Source: Dromaius novaehollandiae
Taxonomy: Eukaryota; Chordata; Aves; Casuariiformes; Dromaiidae
Direction of reading: 5' to 3'
NCBI RefSeq assembly: GCF_036370855.1
Contig: NC_088102.1
Coordinates: forward strand, 39,035,835 to 39,099,834
DNA length: 64,000 nucleotides
The notes beneath the pieces were generated by a model, which saw only the letters and a list, made by a program, of their open reading frames with translations, did not search any database and was not told the DNA's origin. The translations under genes were made by a program, and so were the position numbers. Below, in pieces: positions 47,400-60,940 of this stretch (its first letter is position 1; each line of letters starts with the position of its first letter).

Positions 47400-48200
47400 C
47401 ATCCCGGTTTTGGCCCACGCCCTAAATCCGTTAGCAGAGAAAAATAATCATCCTTTGCCTCCCCTGCCCCCTCTGTAGTGGAGGCCCCACGGTCTGCCAG
47501 ACCCCGCTCCGGGTGGGTCCCGGGCCCCCGTGGCAGGCGGTGGCTGATGGCTGGGGTGAAGGTGGTTCCTCTGATGCCCTGATGCAGCACGGCGCTGTGC
47601 ACAGTGCGAATACCGTACCCTGACCCACGGTGATCTCTGCCTGAAGACTGGAAACAGCAGGGGCTTGCAGCGGCCAGGCTTCCCCCTGCGCATGTGGGGC
47701 ACAGTTTCCCAAGGGGCTGGTGGGCTGCTGTGAGAGGCGAGCTGGTAACGTGCCAGACTCCTGCTGCTGTAACCATCGGCAGCGACTTTGCTATCCACCG
47801 GGGAGGGAGCATGGCGGACTTCGCTGTGATGGGACACGAATGACCAGCCGTCCTGTCTGTGGCTGTCTGCCTGCGTGGGAGCAGAGGACTGACTGCGGAG
47901 CGAGCGTGGGGCGGAAAAGTGTGTGGGGAGCTGGGGAGGCAGCGGAGGCGCTGGGGACGGCACTCCCTGAGCCCCCTGGAGCGAGGCTGGCGGCTAGCCT
48001 GGGGCTGGGGCAGTTGCTGTCGGGGGCTGCATCGCTGGCACCCGCTGGCTACCTCCGTCTGCAGGGCCTGTGGGTGCCTGGGCACAGCGCGGGTCCGTGG
48101 AGTTGTCAGCAGTGGCTTTTGCGATGCGTGGCAGTCCTCGGCATCCGTCCTCGCTCCCGCTCCTGGATGCTTGTCGTGTAGGCTGGGATACTGCCTGCCT
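47400..48200. promoter_or_regulatory. Secondary CpG-rich block in GALNT16 intron 1
   Basis: About 0.8 kb carries roughly 45 CpGs by eye in an intron that is otherwise CpG-poor. Open frames are long on both strands (for example about 284 codons on minus), as expected of GC-rich, stop-poor DNA. None shows a known domain. It may be an alternative GALNT16 promoter, the promoter of a non-coding transcript or an intragenic island. Confidence 0.45.
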
Positions 48201-49069
48201 CCCTCTCCCCGTCCAGGGTAGAAATGTGCCATTTCAACTGCCCTGCTGGAGAAATGATTAACCTAGAGGAATGGCTGTCCTTTCACCACACACAGCCTTC
48301 AACCCCGATTTATTTAATTGAGAAGTTTAATTACTTGACTTAATGACTAATGGCAGTATTGTGTAAGAGTTGGTGTGTATATGCTCTGAATGCTCTCGAG
48401 TCCCTTGGCCTTCCGCAGAGCCTCTAAGGCAAGCTGCACTTTCTGCTCTAGCCTTTGGTTTCCTCTGCTCTGCGTGACTGATGATCTTGGAGTTTAGGTT
48501 TGGACTCATCTGCAAATAAGGGTAACTCATGTGACTTATTCTCTGGAAAAATATCTCTGCATTTTTTAAAAAAATTGGCTGCTTTTCTGTCTGGGGAAAA
48601 AAAAAAATCTTGTCTTTTGGGTGAGTGAGTCAGAGTTCTGCCCTTGCATCTAGGCTGTAACATTTCAAGTCCTGTGCAAATTAAGGTGAATTGCACAGTT
48701 TTTAAAAATTGAAATGCCTTTTAGGCTTGAATTGAGTTGTGGTTTTCTTAATCTCTCTTGATGTGAAGAATAAAAATCACTTCAGTTTAAAAACGATAGT
48801 TGATTGAAAGTCTTTTGATATCAAACCAGTTTATTGACCTCATTTATCTGCAGAGGTTTAAAGTTAAAATCTGGTTGTCTGACTCTTAGTCTGCAAGGGA
48901 AATGTTTGTGAATGTTTAAAGATGGGGGGAGGAAGGTGTCAGTGGCTTCAGAGATCAGTGTTCCAGAAATAGCCCATGTGACTCTTTGGATCCCTGTTTT
49001 ATATCCAGAAATGTTCAAATCTGGCCTCTTCATGACTGACCTTCCCAGTGAATCCTATCAAATCAGGAT

Positions 49070-49102
49070 TTCTTTCTCTCTCTCTCTCCCCCTCTCTCCC
49101 AG
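49070..49102 (+). repeat. Pyrimidine tract ending in CAG
   Basis: A TC-rich run of about 30 nt ends in CCCAG, an excellent pseudo-acceptor or a CT-type simple repeat. No matching downstream donor with a convincing open exon was found. Confidence 0.6.
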
Positions 49103-50319
49103 AAATGAAGTTAACATACTGCTCAGTTCAGCTATGGCAAGCACTAGCAAAGCTACTTGCCTGCAGCCCTTCTCGGCTGGAGGGCGGTGGTGCCACCTCC
49201 CTGCCTGTCTGCAGAAGAGGAGTTGATGCCTGTGCTCTGGCAATAACATCCTTTGCCTCTTTATGACATATTTTGATCTGTATGGCAAGTGTCTCCCCAA
49301 ACACATCCTATGGGCCCTTAAAATAAAAATACAGAAACCTGACGAACTGCAGGACTGAACCACGGGTGATCTGAGCCTGTGGGCACTTCCTGCTTGATCC
49401 TCCAAGGAAGGCAGAAATGCAAGCAAATATCACAGTTCTAGGAAAGGAGTTTTTTCTCTTAAGCACTACAGCTTCATATAAATTAGGAGCAGTCCTTGGA
49501 CTTCTGGCAGTTTGGTCATGTGCCTTCCCTTAGAGCCCCGTTGGGCACTTCTGAAGGATGGGCTTCTTCCCTGCACTCTTTTCTCCCTCCCTGGCACAAG
49601 TTGCCTTCTGCTCCTGGGAAGCTTCCCTGAGGCAGAACATCTAAAATGCATATTTGGAGGGGTTTTGGCATCATTTCCATACAATGTACAAATGGTTAAT
49701 TTGCTGCTTGTCTGCTTTAGCACAGAGCTGATGGATAGAGCCCAGGACTCTGTCGTTCCCCCCTCAAAAGATTGCAGAGTGGGAAATGTGCCCAGTATAT
49801 TTATGTCCCATTGAAGACATTAAGGCCAACACTGTTGTACAGTGAAAGCTTGTTAGTCAGAAGGGTGGCTGGTATGTAGTCTTGAAAGAGGAGTTTTGCT
49901 GTTGGCTGGCAGTGTTTGTGGTGAAGATGCAGGTATTTGCTCCCATTTTCCAGTCAAAAGCTGCATGTAGGGCTGCCTGAGGGCTTCTCCAGGTTGCCGA
50001 CATTTTTAGGGTGGTACGAAAGCAATATTAATGGGAGAGGGAGATGGAAGAGATTGTTAGATGAATGCTCTGAATCTTGTTAGGCTGGTGCCTGACTGCT
50101 GTTCAGAGCAGGTATCTTGCCTGTTACTGTTGTCTGACCAACTTTAGAGACCTGTGCAGCATCTCTGTGATCCCACTAGAGACTATCTGGCAGCTGAAAG
50201 ATCCTATATTGTAATACTGACTCACATTTCCTGGTTTCAGCTTTTGCTGCTGCTTGCTATCTCTGCGTTCAGCCCCTTGAACACCAAGGAGATAAGATCA
50301 AGGCATCTTTTTCCCTTGT

Positions 50320-50395
50320 ACCAAAGGATTTCTAAATGCTCTGCAAATGTTACTGAACTGAGCATCACCCGCCTCTTGTGAGACAGCTAGTAGGA
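50320..50395 (-). repeat. MIR/CORE-SINE-like fragment (antisense)
   Basis: AAATGCTCTGCAAATGTTAC with a following CCTCTTGTGAGACAGCTAGT resembles the reverse complement of the MIR 3' region. Short and diverged. Confidence 0.4.
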
Positions 50396-50525
50396 GGCTC
50401 TTCAGGGACATGCTGGGAAAGGGAGATTCCTCTAGGTGTAGGTAAGTTGAGGAGGAAAGATCTTAATTGTTTAGGTTTTTTGTTTGTTTTCTTCCTCCTT
50501 TTTGTTTAGTCAGAAGACTAGCAGT

Positions 50526-50589
50526 GGCTGGGTTTTACTTGCTTCTCTGAGTAGCCTGGCTGGATTTTACTTGCTTCTCTGAGTAGCCA
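50526..50589 (+). repeat. Tandem duplication, 32-bp unit x2
   Basis: Copies at 50526-50557 and 50558-50589 share TTTTACTTGCTTCTCTGAGT and differ at about two positions. Confidence 0.93.
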
Positions 50590-51685
50590 AGCTAGCAACC
50601 TTAGCCATGCCTGTATTTGCCGCCATACAAGAGCATGTTGACACATGCTCTTCAGACCACAGTAGATTAAACTAATTTTGCCAAACACTGTACTTGCTCT
50701 AGGACACTTTCAGGGGGAAAAATGTGTGTACATTTGTTTTCCTGCTGCACCTGTAACCCTTGGGCTTGTTACACTTTGGATGCAGGTGCCCATGAATTGC
50801 ACAAAGCAGGTGCCAGCTGACATTCATCGTTCATCTGTCCCATCGAACAGTTTAATTCCCAGCTCTTCATCACTTTTGCCCTGTCTGCAGCTTTCAGAGG
50901 ATGGTATTTCACTCAACCGGGACAAGCTGCAGCCTTTATGGATCAACAGGTGATCTCATTTTTCGGAGACATCTATCCCCCAGGGCTCCCTCAGGATGTG
51001 CGCTGCCTGGAGGCAGCTCTTCTCAGCCTCAGGGATACAACTCTGGGAATGGAGGTGGACCCTGAATAAATGAAACAGAACAACTAGAGAAAGAGCACAG
51101 GTTCCCTGCATTTGACATCTTGTCAGACTCATGAAGTGCAGGTTTTAGTTCATGTCCTGCTGCCCTTTGCAGAGAGGGCCTAATATTTAATGAGATGCCA
51201 CAGCTCACTTCAGCAGCCTCTAGCAGTGGGGAGAAGCCCCTGTTTCCTTCAGTCTGACTCTTAGCAGGTAGCTTACCAGTTCCCTGTGGTTTCCACAGAG
51301 TAGAGCACAAGGTCCCTTTGGCCAAGTGTGAAAGTGATTTAATTTGGGGGGCTGGACTACTGGCTCTGATCAAGTTCTTAAACACAGATTTCATGCAACA
51401 GTACTAGGCAAGCCAAGAGGAGGTGGTTTAAAGTTAAAGTAAGCAACACTGTCCTTACAGTGCAGAGCAGACTAACATCAGGTAGTAGGGAAAATCTGCT
51501 GGTCCACTTGCATTGCTTAAGCTTACAATATTACTAAAAATAATTATTAATTAGTAGATTATTTTTCATTAATTTTATTGGGCCCGAAGTCTCAACTTCT
51601 GGTAAGATGTACTATGAGTTGAAGGGAAACATGGTGGGAAGTTAAAAATGATTGTGCTTGGCAGGACTAATACAGAAACAACTCT

Positions 51686-51770
51686 TTATATGTGTATTTA
51701 TATATAAAAGATATACATATATATGTGTGTGTATATAAAATATAAAAATACATATTTATATATATTTTTA
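51686..51770 (+). repeat. A/T-rich (TA/TG) microsatellite
   Basis: Imperfect TATA and TGTG runs of about 85 bp, probably length-polymorphic. Confidence 0.9.
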
Positions 51771-54700
51771 TTCTTTGCCTTTTTACCCTTGGGTTTTGCA
51801 GCACTGGCCTGTGTGGTTGGTAGAGCTCTGATCTTTGCTGTACCTTGCTTTCTGCAAGTCAGTGGGGCTACCTGAGTGCTCCTGCGGCCCTGTTTTTTAG
51901 ACTCATTAGCCTCACTTTGGCAATGCTGTGGCTGTTTAGTCTGCCTGCCTCTTGCCAGCATCCTCAGGGCAGTAGGTCTTATGAGCTCTTGCTTGTGCTC
52001 ACTCATTGAAGAATTTGCAGGGACAGCAAATATTGAGTGGACCTGGTTTGAGGCGTATGATGTGCGCAGAGCTGAGCCCTTTAAATCTTGGTGTCCTAGT
52101 TAAGAGGGATTTAGTCCTTTCTGTCATAGCCCATCTTATTTTTCCCTTTTCTTTCCTTTTAGTTAGAGGATTATAATTGTCGCATTGAGCTTAAAGGAGG
52201 TTTGAGTGCTCTATATATTTCTTCTGCTTTCCCCAATGTCTCCTAAGAGACATCATAAAGAAGGGGCAGGAATGGAAAAATAGGTATTAGCATCACTGCA
52301 AGCTCTGAAGAAGGGTGAGAAAATTCTCCCTCACCTTTCTTGTCTCCAAATTCTTCTTACAGGATCTGCACGGGCTGTTCTGTGACCTGCTGGGCTGTGG
52401 CAGCTCCCTGCCATGCTTGTGCTAATTCATACCCTGCTTGCGTGATGTACAGGAGGGGGGACACACGGCAGTCGGTCGGGGCAGGATCCTGCCAGTGCTG
52501 GCGGGCAGTGCTGTGCAGAGCAGCTGCAGGAGAGGGGGGTGCTCAAAGGCAGCTGTGTGTATGAAGGCATCCCCCTCCCCTTCTTCTGTGCCTGCTGTAA
52601 GTTAGAAGTCCTCTAAGGTGGTATTCTGGTTCCCCAGGACATGAGTGCACAAAAGAAACTTTGATGCTGTCTGTGGGTTACAAGTTCAGAAAACATAACA
52701 CACAGATCTACCCAGCTGCTTAAGTTGTACTTCAGCAGAATTTAAAAGTGTAGCATCTAAACTTAGTGTGAAACACTGATTTTTGGGGTGTGCAAAATGA
52801 CCATTTGAACTCCTTGATTTATATAGCAGTGAAACTGAGGAATTAGGAAATAATGCCACAGCACACAGCATTAATTAGATGTCCAGGAATATGCTAAATT
52901 ATGACAGATTCATTAAGATCAATTAAATTTTGAGGATCCACATTACATCATCAATTTTCTGGTCTAGCTTTCTGTAAATGCTTTTATAATTCCACTAGAA
53001 ATGTCTCCCACTGCTATATTTGACTTGCCAGCTTTGTGTGAAGTTTTAAGTGTGGTCTTACTAGTCTGTGCAGCAAGGACGGCCATGAAGCATGTTGCCA
53101 GAAGGTCATTTTGAAGCTTAAAAAGGAATTCATATCTTTTCAGTCTTCAGTAGGGAAATTGAATCTCGGTGGAAAGCATTTTTTATCTAGATCAGAATTT
53201 GCTTTAAGTTATCAGTAGTCCAGTATTTTTCTTCCCAAGGTAAATTCCCATATTGTTGTCAATGGGAACATGTGATGTGGGTAAATCTAGACTCATTTTG
53301 GTCATCACATATCAGTTGGTAGCTGGCCCTTAGGGATGCCAGTTGTTGGTTAACCTGCAGTGGACTTGGTCCCCCTACAATCCGTACAAAGTAGGTATGG
53401 GGGTGACACAAGCCAGTTACCTGAGACTGCTTGGCAAGGGTTGGGTGAAGTGCATCAAGATTTCAGCTGCCAAAGGCAAGACATGGAGAGAAGCCCTCTA
53501 CTATGGGAAACCAGCAGGCTCCTGAGCCTGCCAGCCTCTTCCCTGTGACTGTGCCTCCCTGTATGCCCAGGGGAAGTTTGCAGCCTGGCTCACAGCTGGG
53601 CATGCGTCCTGGTAGCAGATTCTGCCTGTCTGCAGGTTGTCTGTTCTGGGACCAAAGACCTCGTGTATGTCAGGAGAATGAAGCAGGAAAACTTGCTGAA
53701 TGATAAATTGTTAGGGGCTGCTGCAAACCTGCCTGGAGTTACTAGTCACCTTGCCATCTTTTTCTAAGCGATTTGCACCATCAAAGTTAGGCAGCCTAAG
53801 ATCTCTTGTGTCTTGCTCTAAGACAGACCTCCTGTACAGCCTGCATTGCTGGGTACCTCATGGTAGTCTGTAGCTCCCTCTTCAAAGGGGCATTTTGGTA
53901 TCTGGGCTGGGGGCTCTTCTGCACAAGGTTAAATGTGAATATAAAAGACAGCATCTGTCCCAGGCAGTTTAAAATCTCCATAGATGAGTCAGACATAGGG
54001 TTAGAGAAAGAAAGCATTCTTCCCCCTATATCCCTGATATAGAGCAGAGATTAAATCCTTGCTGAAAGGAGGGAAAAAAAGTATGTTTGTTATTCAGATC
54101 TGCTAACCTCTGGTAATTAACTCTGATTAAAATACCAATAAAGTCAAGACAGCCTGGATATTAACTGTGTACTAATGTGAATTCAAAGAACTCAATACTG
54201 AATTCAAGCTGCTGCCCAGAGATCATGAAAATCCAGTCTGCCCTATCAACATTGCTATTTTAACTGGCCTTACTTCATTCTTGTTAGGATTTTGCATTTT
54301 GTCTTGGTAATTGCTTTGGACCCGTGCCACCCCTTCCCCCACCCCAATAATTTCTATGTGGTTGGTTATAAGCTGGCTACCTAAAACCTAATTTGGCATT
54401 TAGAATCACCTAAAAGTGCTGAGACAGCTTGGGGGAATAAATTCTGCTAGTGGCTGTGTATAGGGAGCTCAGGAATTTTCTATCCCTTCAGTTGTACCTA
54501 GTGTCGGCTCAGGTTTTGGTGTGTGCTTCCGCTGCTGATCATTTTGTGGAAGAAGTGTTTAAGAACAAGCTGCTTCAGGCTGTCTGTGGGACAGGATAGG
54601 AAAGCTTATAAATGATCCCTTTATGTGAAAATGTTAATCGGTCAACCAGTTACCGCTTAACAGCCCTACATTTCATTAAATTAGACTGCCCTCTGCACTG

Positions 54701-57299
54701 AATGGAAATGAATCCCAGGGCATTTCCTGAGCTCACACGTGAATTCTGTGAGCTGGGAATTGGATTTCAATCTCTTCTACCTTAGCCCTAACACTGAATG
54801 GTCCTCAAATGCTTGTTAGCTGGTTATGGTCATGACTAGCATGTCTGTGTGGCTCCATAGGGATAGTGCTTCTTTGGTCTTAACTCTAGTCACTGTGGGC
54901 TAAATTCTTTCTTGACTTTATCAGGGTAAAGTAAAGTTTCTCATGTTATGTTGTTTTTAATGTAAAGTGACATCCATAACCAATGCCTGGGTTCTAGTTC
55001 TGTGCTCAGACCAATAGCCTGTGTGATTTGTTCTTGTTGGGGGAAAAATACATTGAAGACAGCCTAAAGATCACGCTCTGTAGAAAAAATGAATGTTTCC
55101 ATCTGAGCATGCAGTCCTGGCCTTTGCAGTGCATACTTGTTTGCTGTCTTGCTACCAAGTTCTCTAACCAGATAGATAACAGCAATGTAAATGCCTGCAT
55201 GCTTGAACACCTACATTCCTGTCTGGTGACAGATGACACAAGTTATAAAGGGTAATACCATCTGATTGGGCTTATGGCCTTTTCTCCACAAGTTATTAAT
55301 GGTTAAATGCAAGCACACAGATGAACATTTACTTTGGTAGAAGTAGAATTTTACAAGGATGAACTCAGCTATTCATACGCGTTGTCATTCAAAATAAGAG
55401 TCTGAATGTAGTACATCCAAATCCAGGTATTGCACCTCCCATTTTTGTGCCAAGAAGTAGTAACTAATTTAGTCTATAGCAATAGGGACAAAATCTGCTG
55501 GATGATCCAAAGGTACAAATGGATGAATGGGCATTTACCCCCACTGTATTCGTACCTTTGTTGCTAATAAATCTGTAATGTAAGTAGGGTAAACTCGCCT
55601 ATAAAGCATGAAGGCCTTGAGTTGCAGTCTCTACCTGAGTACAGTTTATAACCTGTACCTGTGCTGCAAGACAGTCTAGAGACACCCTCTCTCTTGCTCT
55701 GACAGGTGAGGAGGAATGTGCCTTATTCTTTTCTTGGGCAGCAGCAATATGCCACCTCAAGAGGGCTCCCGACAGCCACAGGTAACTCTAAGCCTCTAGA
55801 GGAACCTGTCCTGTTTGCCATATACTTGTTCTTTCTTCTTGAATGTTTCCTTGTATCTTTATGGGATTAGAACAGAGTTCATGCTTCAGAATGGCTCTTC
55901 ATTGTAAGCAGAAATGTGTTATTTTGAGTTACTTGAGAAAAAATGGTCATAAGACTGGAAACGCTGATGAGCCAAATGAAGCTTCTTTCTTTTTGAAGCT
56001 GCTCATTAGCTAAATAACTTTGGTCCTGGAAAAGGTGAGTGGAAAATCCTCTACTGTTGTTCGGGGTGTACAGGCACTCCAGAAGGCTGGGGTTCCAGAA
56101 GGACTATTTGCAATTCCTCTGCTGCTTTGATACCTCCAGCATTCCCAAAGTACATGGCAAAAAAGAGCTGTGGGGGAATGTCTTGGATGTCATTTAGAGG
56201 ATAGTTCAGCTATTTGTCCTCTGGACATGCACTGAATCTGACAGAGAGAAAAGCATTTATATGATGCTTTAGTAAGTTCTCATTATTGACCTAAAGACTC
56301 ATCACTGTGTATTTCTCAAACTGATAGTTGAAAAAAATTTCACAGCTTTTAATTAAACCGATTTGGTGCATTTCTGAGAATGTGCAGGTGAAAAGCAATA
56401 TGCCCCTTGGTTAGCTGGGCTGGCTGACATAAACTTGGAGGGATTTCCGTGGTGCTCACCATGACTGAGAAGCATGAAGCGTAGGGTGCAAAGACATTTT
56501 TCTTTACTATATGCTTATGATGTAGGGCTCATCTGGAAATATTAAAATACATTTAAAACATTTGAGTGATTGCTGAAACATAGAGTCTTAATAGTGCCTT
56601 CCTTAATTTGTCAGTACAGTGATTTGAGTTTGTTAGGAAAGAAGAGGTGTTTTTTCGTACTTCCTCTTTACACACGTGTCGTTGTTTGCCTGAACCACAG
56701 AAGGTGGAGGAGTTAAATACTGTATTCTGCAGGCAGTCTCCCTGCAGATGCAGACTGCCTCCTACAATAATGACCTGCTTGGTATCTCTTGGAGCCTCTT
56801 GCTTGTCTGGGGAGGTACAGAAGCCATCTGATAGCTCTTTTCCCCCACCATCCCATTAAATAGATTAACAGTATAATACGCAGGATGCACAACAGCCTCA
56901 GTGCTGTGGTTTTGGTCTGTATTGTGCCAGGTTGCACGGTCACTGTCTGAAACTTAGATGAAATGATCATCTAAGGATGCTGGCATTAGAGTAGTATTTA
57001 ACATCACTGTTGCAGCTCCTGCCCAGTGTCAGAATTGCTGTTCTCCACAGTAACACCATTAGGCCATGGTATACACTAAACAAACAACAAATCTGGCTCT
57101 AATAAGAAAAATTCCAGTGGTAGCATTTCCCTCTCCTGAACAGGAAGAGTTCTGCCCAATGTTTTCTTTACAGGGGAAACAGTCCAGAGACAATGACATT
57201 GAGATGCTTCAGTTGTTACTTTTATTAATAAAAAAATTTTTTTGGCATCGACACATCTGTCTGGAGCACTTGACGCTTCAGAAATGTGAGAAGTGTTAG

Positions 57300-57372
57300 A
57301 ACATCATTTTTACAGATCAAGAATCTGAGGCAGAGAAAGGTTAAAGTCTTGATTTACACTGATTGCTGAGGC
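57300..57372 (-). repeat. MIR-like fragment (antisense)
   Basis: TTTTTACAGATCAAGAATCT followed by GAGGCAGAGAAAGGTTAAAG reproduces the well-known reverse-complement core of MIR. Confidence 0.55.
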
Positions 57373-60300
57373 TCCGCTGACTTTATCTTTGAAAGTCTTT
57401 GATGCCAGGCATTTGACTGACATCTCTTTCCCTCAAGCTTCAGTGCATGTTTGAATAGTCATACTCTTTTGCTCTGACCCAGGAGAGGGGAGGTGGATTA
57501 AGGAAAAGCAAGGTGACTATACTCCACTGATGCGCAGTGCCAGTGTGCTTTGCACCTCAAGGATGGCACTTCTGGGTGGCTTTGGGATGCAACACAGTGC
57601 TCAAGTCTGTCTGCAAGTGTGGCATCATGAAGAGCTGCAAGGTGAAGGCCCTTGGAACAAGTGGCTCAAGTGGGAAAACAGTTAAGAGCTATTCCAGGTA
57701 TGGTTCTTGACTCCTGCTTAGCAGAAGAAAGTGTTACTGTGATTTGTGCTTACCTAGCCATACAACTGGATTTTATTCTTGAATCAGACTCCTGGTTAAA
57801 CTAAAATTCCTCAGATGAGATGCAAGCCATTCGCACAGGGTTTGTAATTAGAGTTCATCATAAACACAGCCATCTTTCTATTTAATATGGCAGGGGATAG
57901 AGAGGAATTACATCAGCAGAAATGTGTCTGTTGTTTAGTGCTTATATGAAATGTGGCAATCCTTAGTGTCTCCAGACAGGGATGAGGTTCCATATGATTT
58001 GCTGTGCTGACTATTATGTTTTTGATTATTCAATAAATTGCTGACTGAGTTGAGGTGTAGTCCCACAACACTTGCTCTCTGATGATCAGGAGACACTTAA
58101 AACTTGCATATTTGTAAACTTTTAGAATTGCAGTGATAAAGTGGGAAAGTCGTGATGTTTAAATTTTTAATAGCACCTCTCTCCTAAACATCTTTGTTTT
58201 CCCTCTCACACTGCCACTGGTGGAGGAAAGGATAGAGTGCAAGGTGACTTGCTATGACAAATTCAAAATTAACGGCTCAGTTTAGAGTGTAAATAGGTCT
58301 TGCACCCTCCTCACCCCTCTGTTCCCCTGCATCTTCTTCAGTTCAGCTGCCCAAACGGGTACCACATTGACAGCAACCTAAGAAGAGAGAGTTTAGAAAG
58401 TCTATTTGCTCTGCAGAACTCAAAAATTGGAGATTAAAATTGCTTATTAGGTTTCGCAGACAGACAGACCCATCTTGCAGTACCAAAGACTAATTGCTTG
58501 CACTCAGATTCTGAAGGGTCTGTCTTTACAGATGATAATATAAAAATGTCTCGCTGGATCTAACAGGCATAAATATGAATTTAAATGCTTGCCAATGGAG
58601 TGCAGCAGGGTTCTCCTCTGAAGCTAGTGGGAACAGTTAGACCACTAGAGAGTGGCTTTTTTACCAATCATTTCCATCTGGATTCTCAGTGAAAATTTCT
58701 TTCAGCTTCTTTGACTCCTTCCTTCCTCTCCAGATAGATATCAAGTTGTAAGCCAACACTTAAGGAGAATTAAGACAGCAAGTTAACACATGCAGGCTCT
58801 CATGGAAACAAGTTTTAAGTCCTTTTTTAACTTGGCAAAGACTTCGGTCTCACCCCAGGAGCCTCGGGGAGCAATGCTAGTGTGGAAGGCAGAGGCAGAA
58901 AGGGAAGCCTGCACAGATGGCTTACAGGAGAAAAGACAAGATGTGCTCTGAGGAGATCAGCTTTGTGGGAGTTGGGTGTACCTGTAAGGTATGGGGCCAA
59001 ATCCCACTAGGACTCTCACTGTAGGTAAAAGCTGTGATTATCAGCTCTATCTGGCCTCTAACACACAACCTAGGTAATCTGTGATGTTATCAGAGAAGAT
59101 TACTGTCCAAGAGTTTAATTAAGACCTGCTCTTCAGTGAGTGCTGCATTGCAGATTCCCTCTGCGCACTTTCACGTTTCTTTGAGGGTTAAGGGGTTAAG
59201 AAGTTTTCCTCTTCCATTCTGCTCTTTGCTCTCTTGTTGTGAGTTAGGATGAAAGTGCCTCTGCTGCCAAGTATGATTTGATAGAAGGTCTTGCCTGGAA
59301 AATTTATTTACTTGTGTGAGGTTTTTCAAGTTTAGTTGGAATTTAAAGAGCTGAAGAAGTATCTTGGGATCAAGTATTCTCCAAGAGTGTAGAACAGGCA
59401 TATCTATCCTTGTTTGCAATTGTGCAGGGCCTATAATCTGCATATCAGAAGAGAGACTACTTTGAAGTTTTTAAGATGCTGGAAGAAATGCTGCCCTGTG
59501 TGCTGTGTGCATTCTCTGTCCAGGAAAAGCCTTGGAATAATTTCTGTGCAGAGTTTTCTAAATGTCTAGCTTTTTTTAATCATGGGGACAAGAGTTATGG
59601 GCCAGTAATTTAAAATAGATAAGAATTTACTGACAATCCGTAGCTTATTGGATTTCCTCTATGTGAAATCTCATGTACAGCACTGAGGATTAATTGATTA
59701 AACTCTAAGTAGAAAAGTTTATTCTTTAAGATGCAAGTAATGAAAAATTGCCTCACTGGCTCCAAAGAGTATAAAAATAGGAGTTTAAAATGGCCGTTGC
59801 CAGGCAGAGAACACTGTTATCTGCTTTTAATTATAGGACAATTTTTTCCTTTAAAAAAACAAAACAAAAACCTGGTGAATCCAAATCTTTTATGTCCTAA
59901 TGGTGAATGGAAGCAGTTAATTAAAATAAACACCTTAGATCTGACATTTGCAGGGTCTCTAAGATGAAGGGCTTAGGTAGACTTTGAAGTAGGTGTTTTA
60001 TGGAGCTGTTTTCTGCTTTGCCGTTCTTCCTTTGAGCTGAGATGGAAAAGAGGTGTTAATTACTTCTCCAGTGCTCTGCAAGATGTTACTGTAGCCTTGT
60101 GAACATCCTTGATCGCATTCTCCAAAGATCTTGCTGAGGCCCTGCAGCTGGAAGAAGTTCTCGTAGTTTGCTGAGAAGCAAGAATATTTGATTTAAATGC
60201 CTGGGGGTGCTTCTTAACTGCTCCTCTTGTTCTGTGAAGATGCTGTTCTTATATTTTGAACTGCAGGTTACTGTGGAGAGCTGTGCCTCCAGATTTTGAG

Positions 60301-60879
60301 AGTTACCAGTGGGGAATAGCACCTGGGAGGTCAAGAAACAGCAGAAACCAGCCCTCCCAGCTGTCTCGTGGGACATCCACTTCATCTGTGTGCACAGGAT
60401 GCTCCCATTTCCTTGCCCCTGGGTGCCACCTCCCTTTTGGGCTGTGAAGAGAGACAGGGGCTGGGCCAGTACGGTGTGCTATGGGCAGGAAATGGGGGTT
60501 CTGCTAGCTTTTGAGTGGTCTTGGGGGGGCACCTTCCGATAACTGGGTTGAGAAGAGACTGAGGGATGTGAGAGGAGTAAGGGGTTTTCGGAAGCAGGAG
60601 AGGCACCAAGAGGAATAAAGTCCAGGTTGATCTCTACCAGGTCGTGGCTGTGATCCCCAAGGAAAAAGTGGCTTTGCTCTGTCACCTCTCACCCTTGTCA
60701 TCAAATTAATTGTTTGATACAAGCCTACAGATAAATACTACACAGATGAATCTGAAATGAGATCAGATTTAAGTCTCTAAACTATCTGGCGTGCTGCAGT
60801 GTGACTGGCTGGCCATTGTGATGATGTCTCCTTAGGGCATGAGAAATGGAGATGGAAAAACTCTCTCATGGTTGAGCTG

Positions 60880-60940
60880 GGGGGAACAGGAATTGGAACT
60901 GCTGGGTTTGATTCCTATTTGGCTGCCAGCTAAGCCTCAT
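60880..60940 (+). repeat. Possible MIR 5' fragment
   Basis: AACTGCTGGGTTTGATTCCT and the following CTGCCA resemble the first half of MIR. Short, low confidence. Confidence 0.3.

Noticed and set aside
47378-48232. A 284-codon minus-strand frame in GALNT16 intron 1
   Set aside because: Both strands are open over the same CpG-rich block and no domain is seen. The block is reported as an island, not as a gene.
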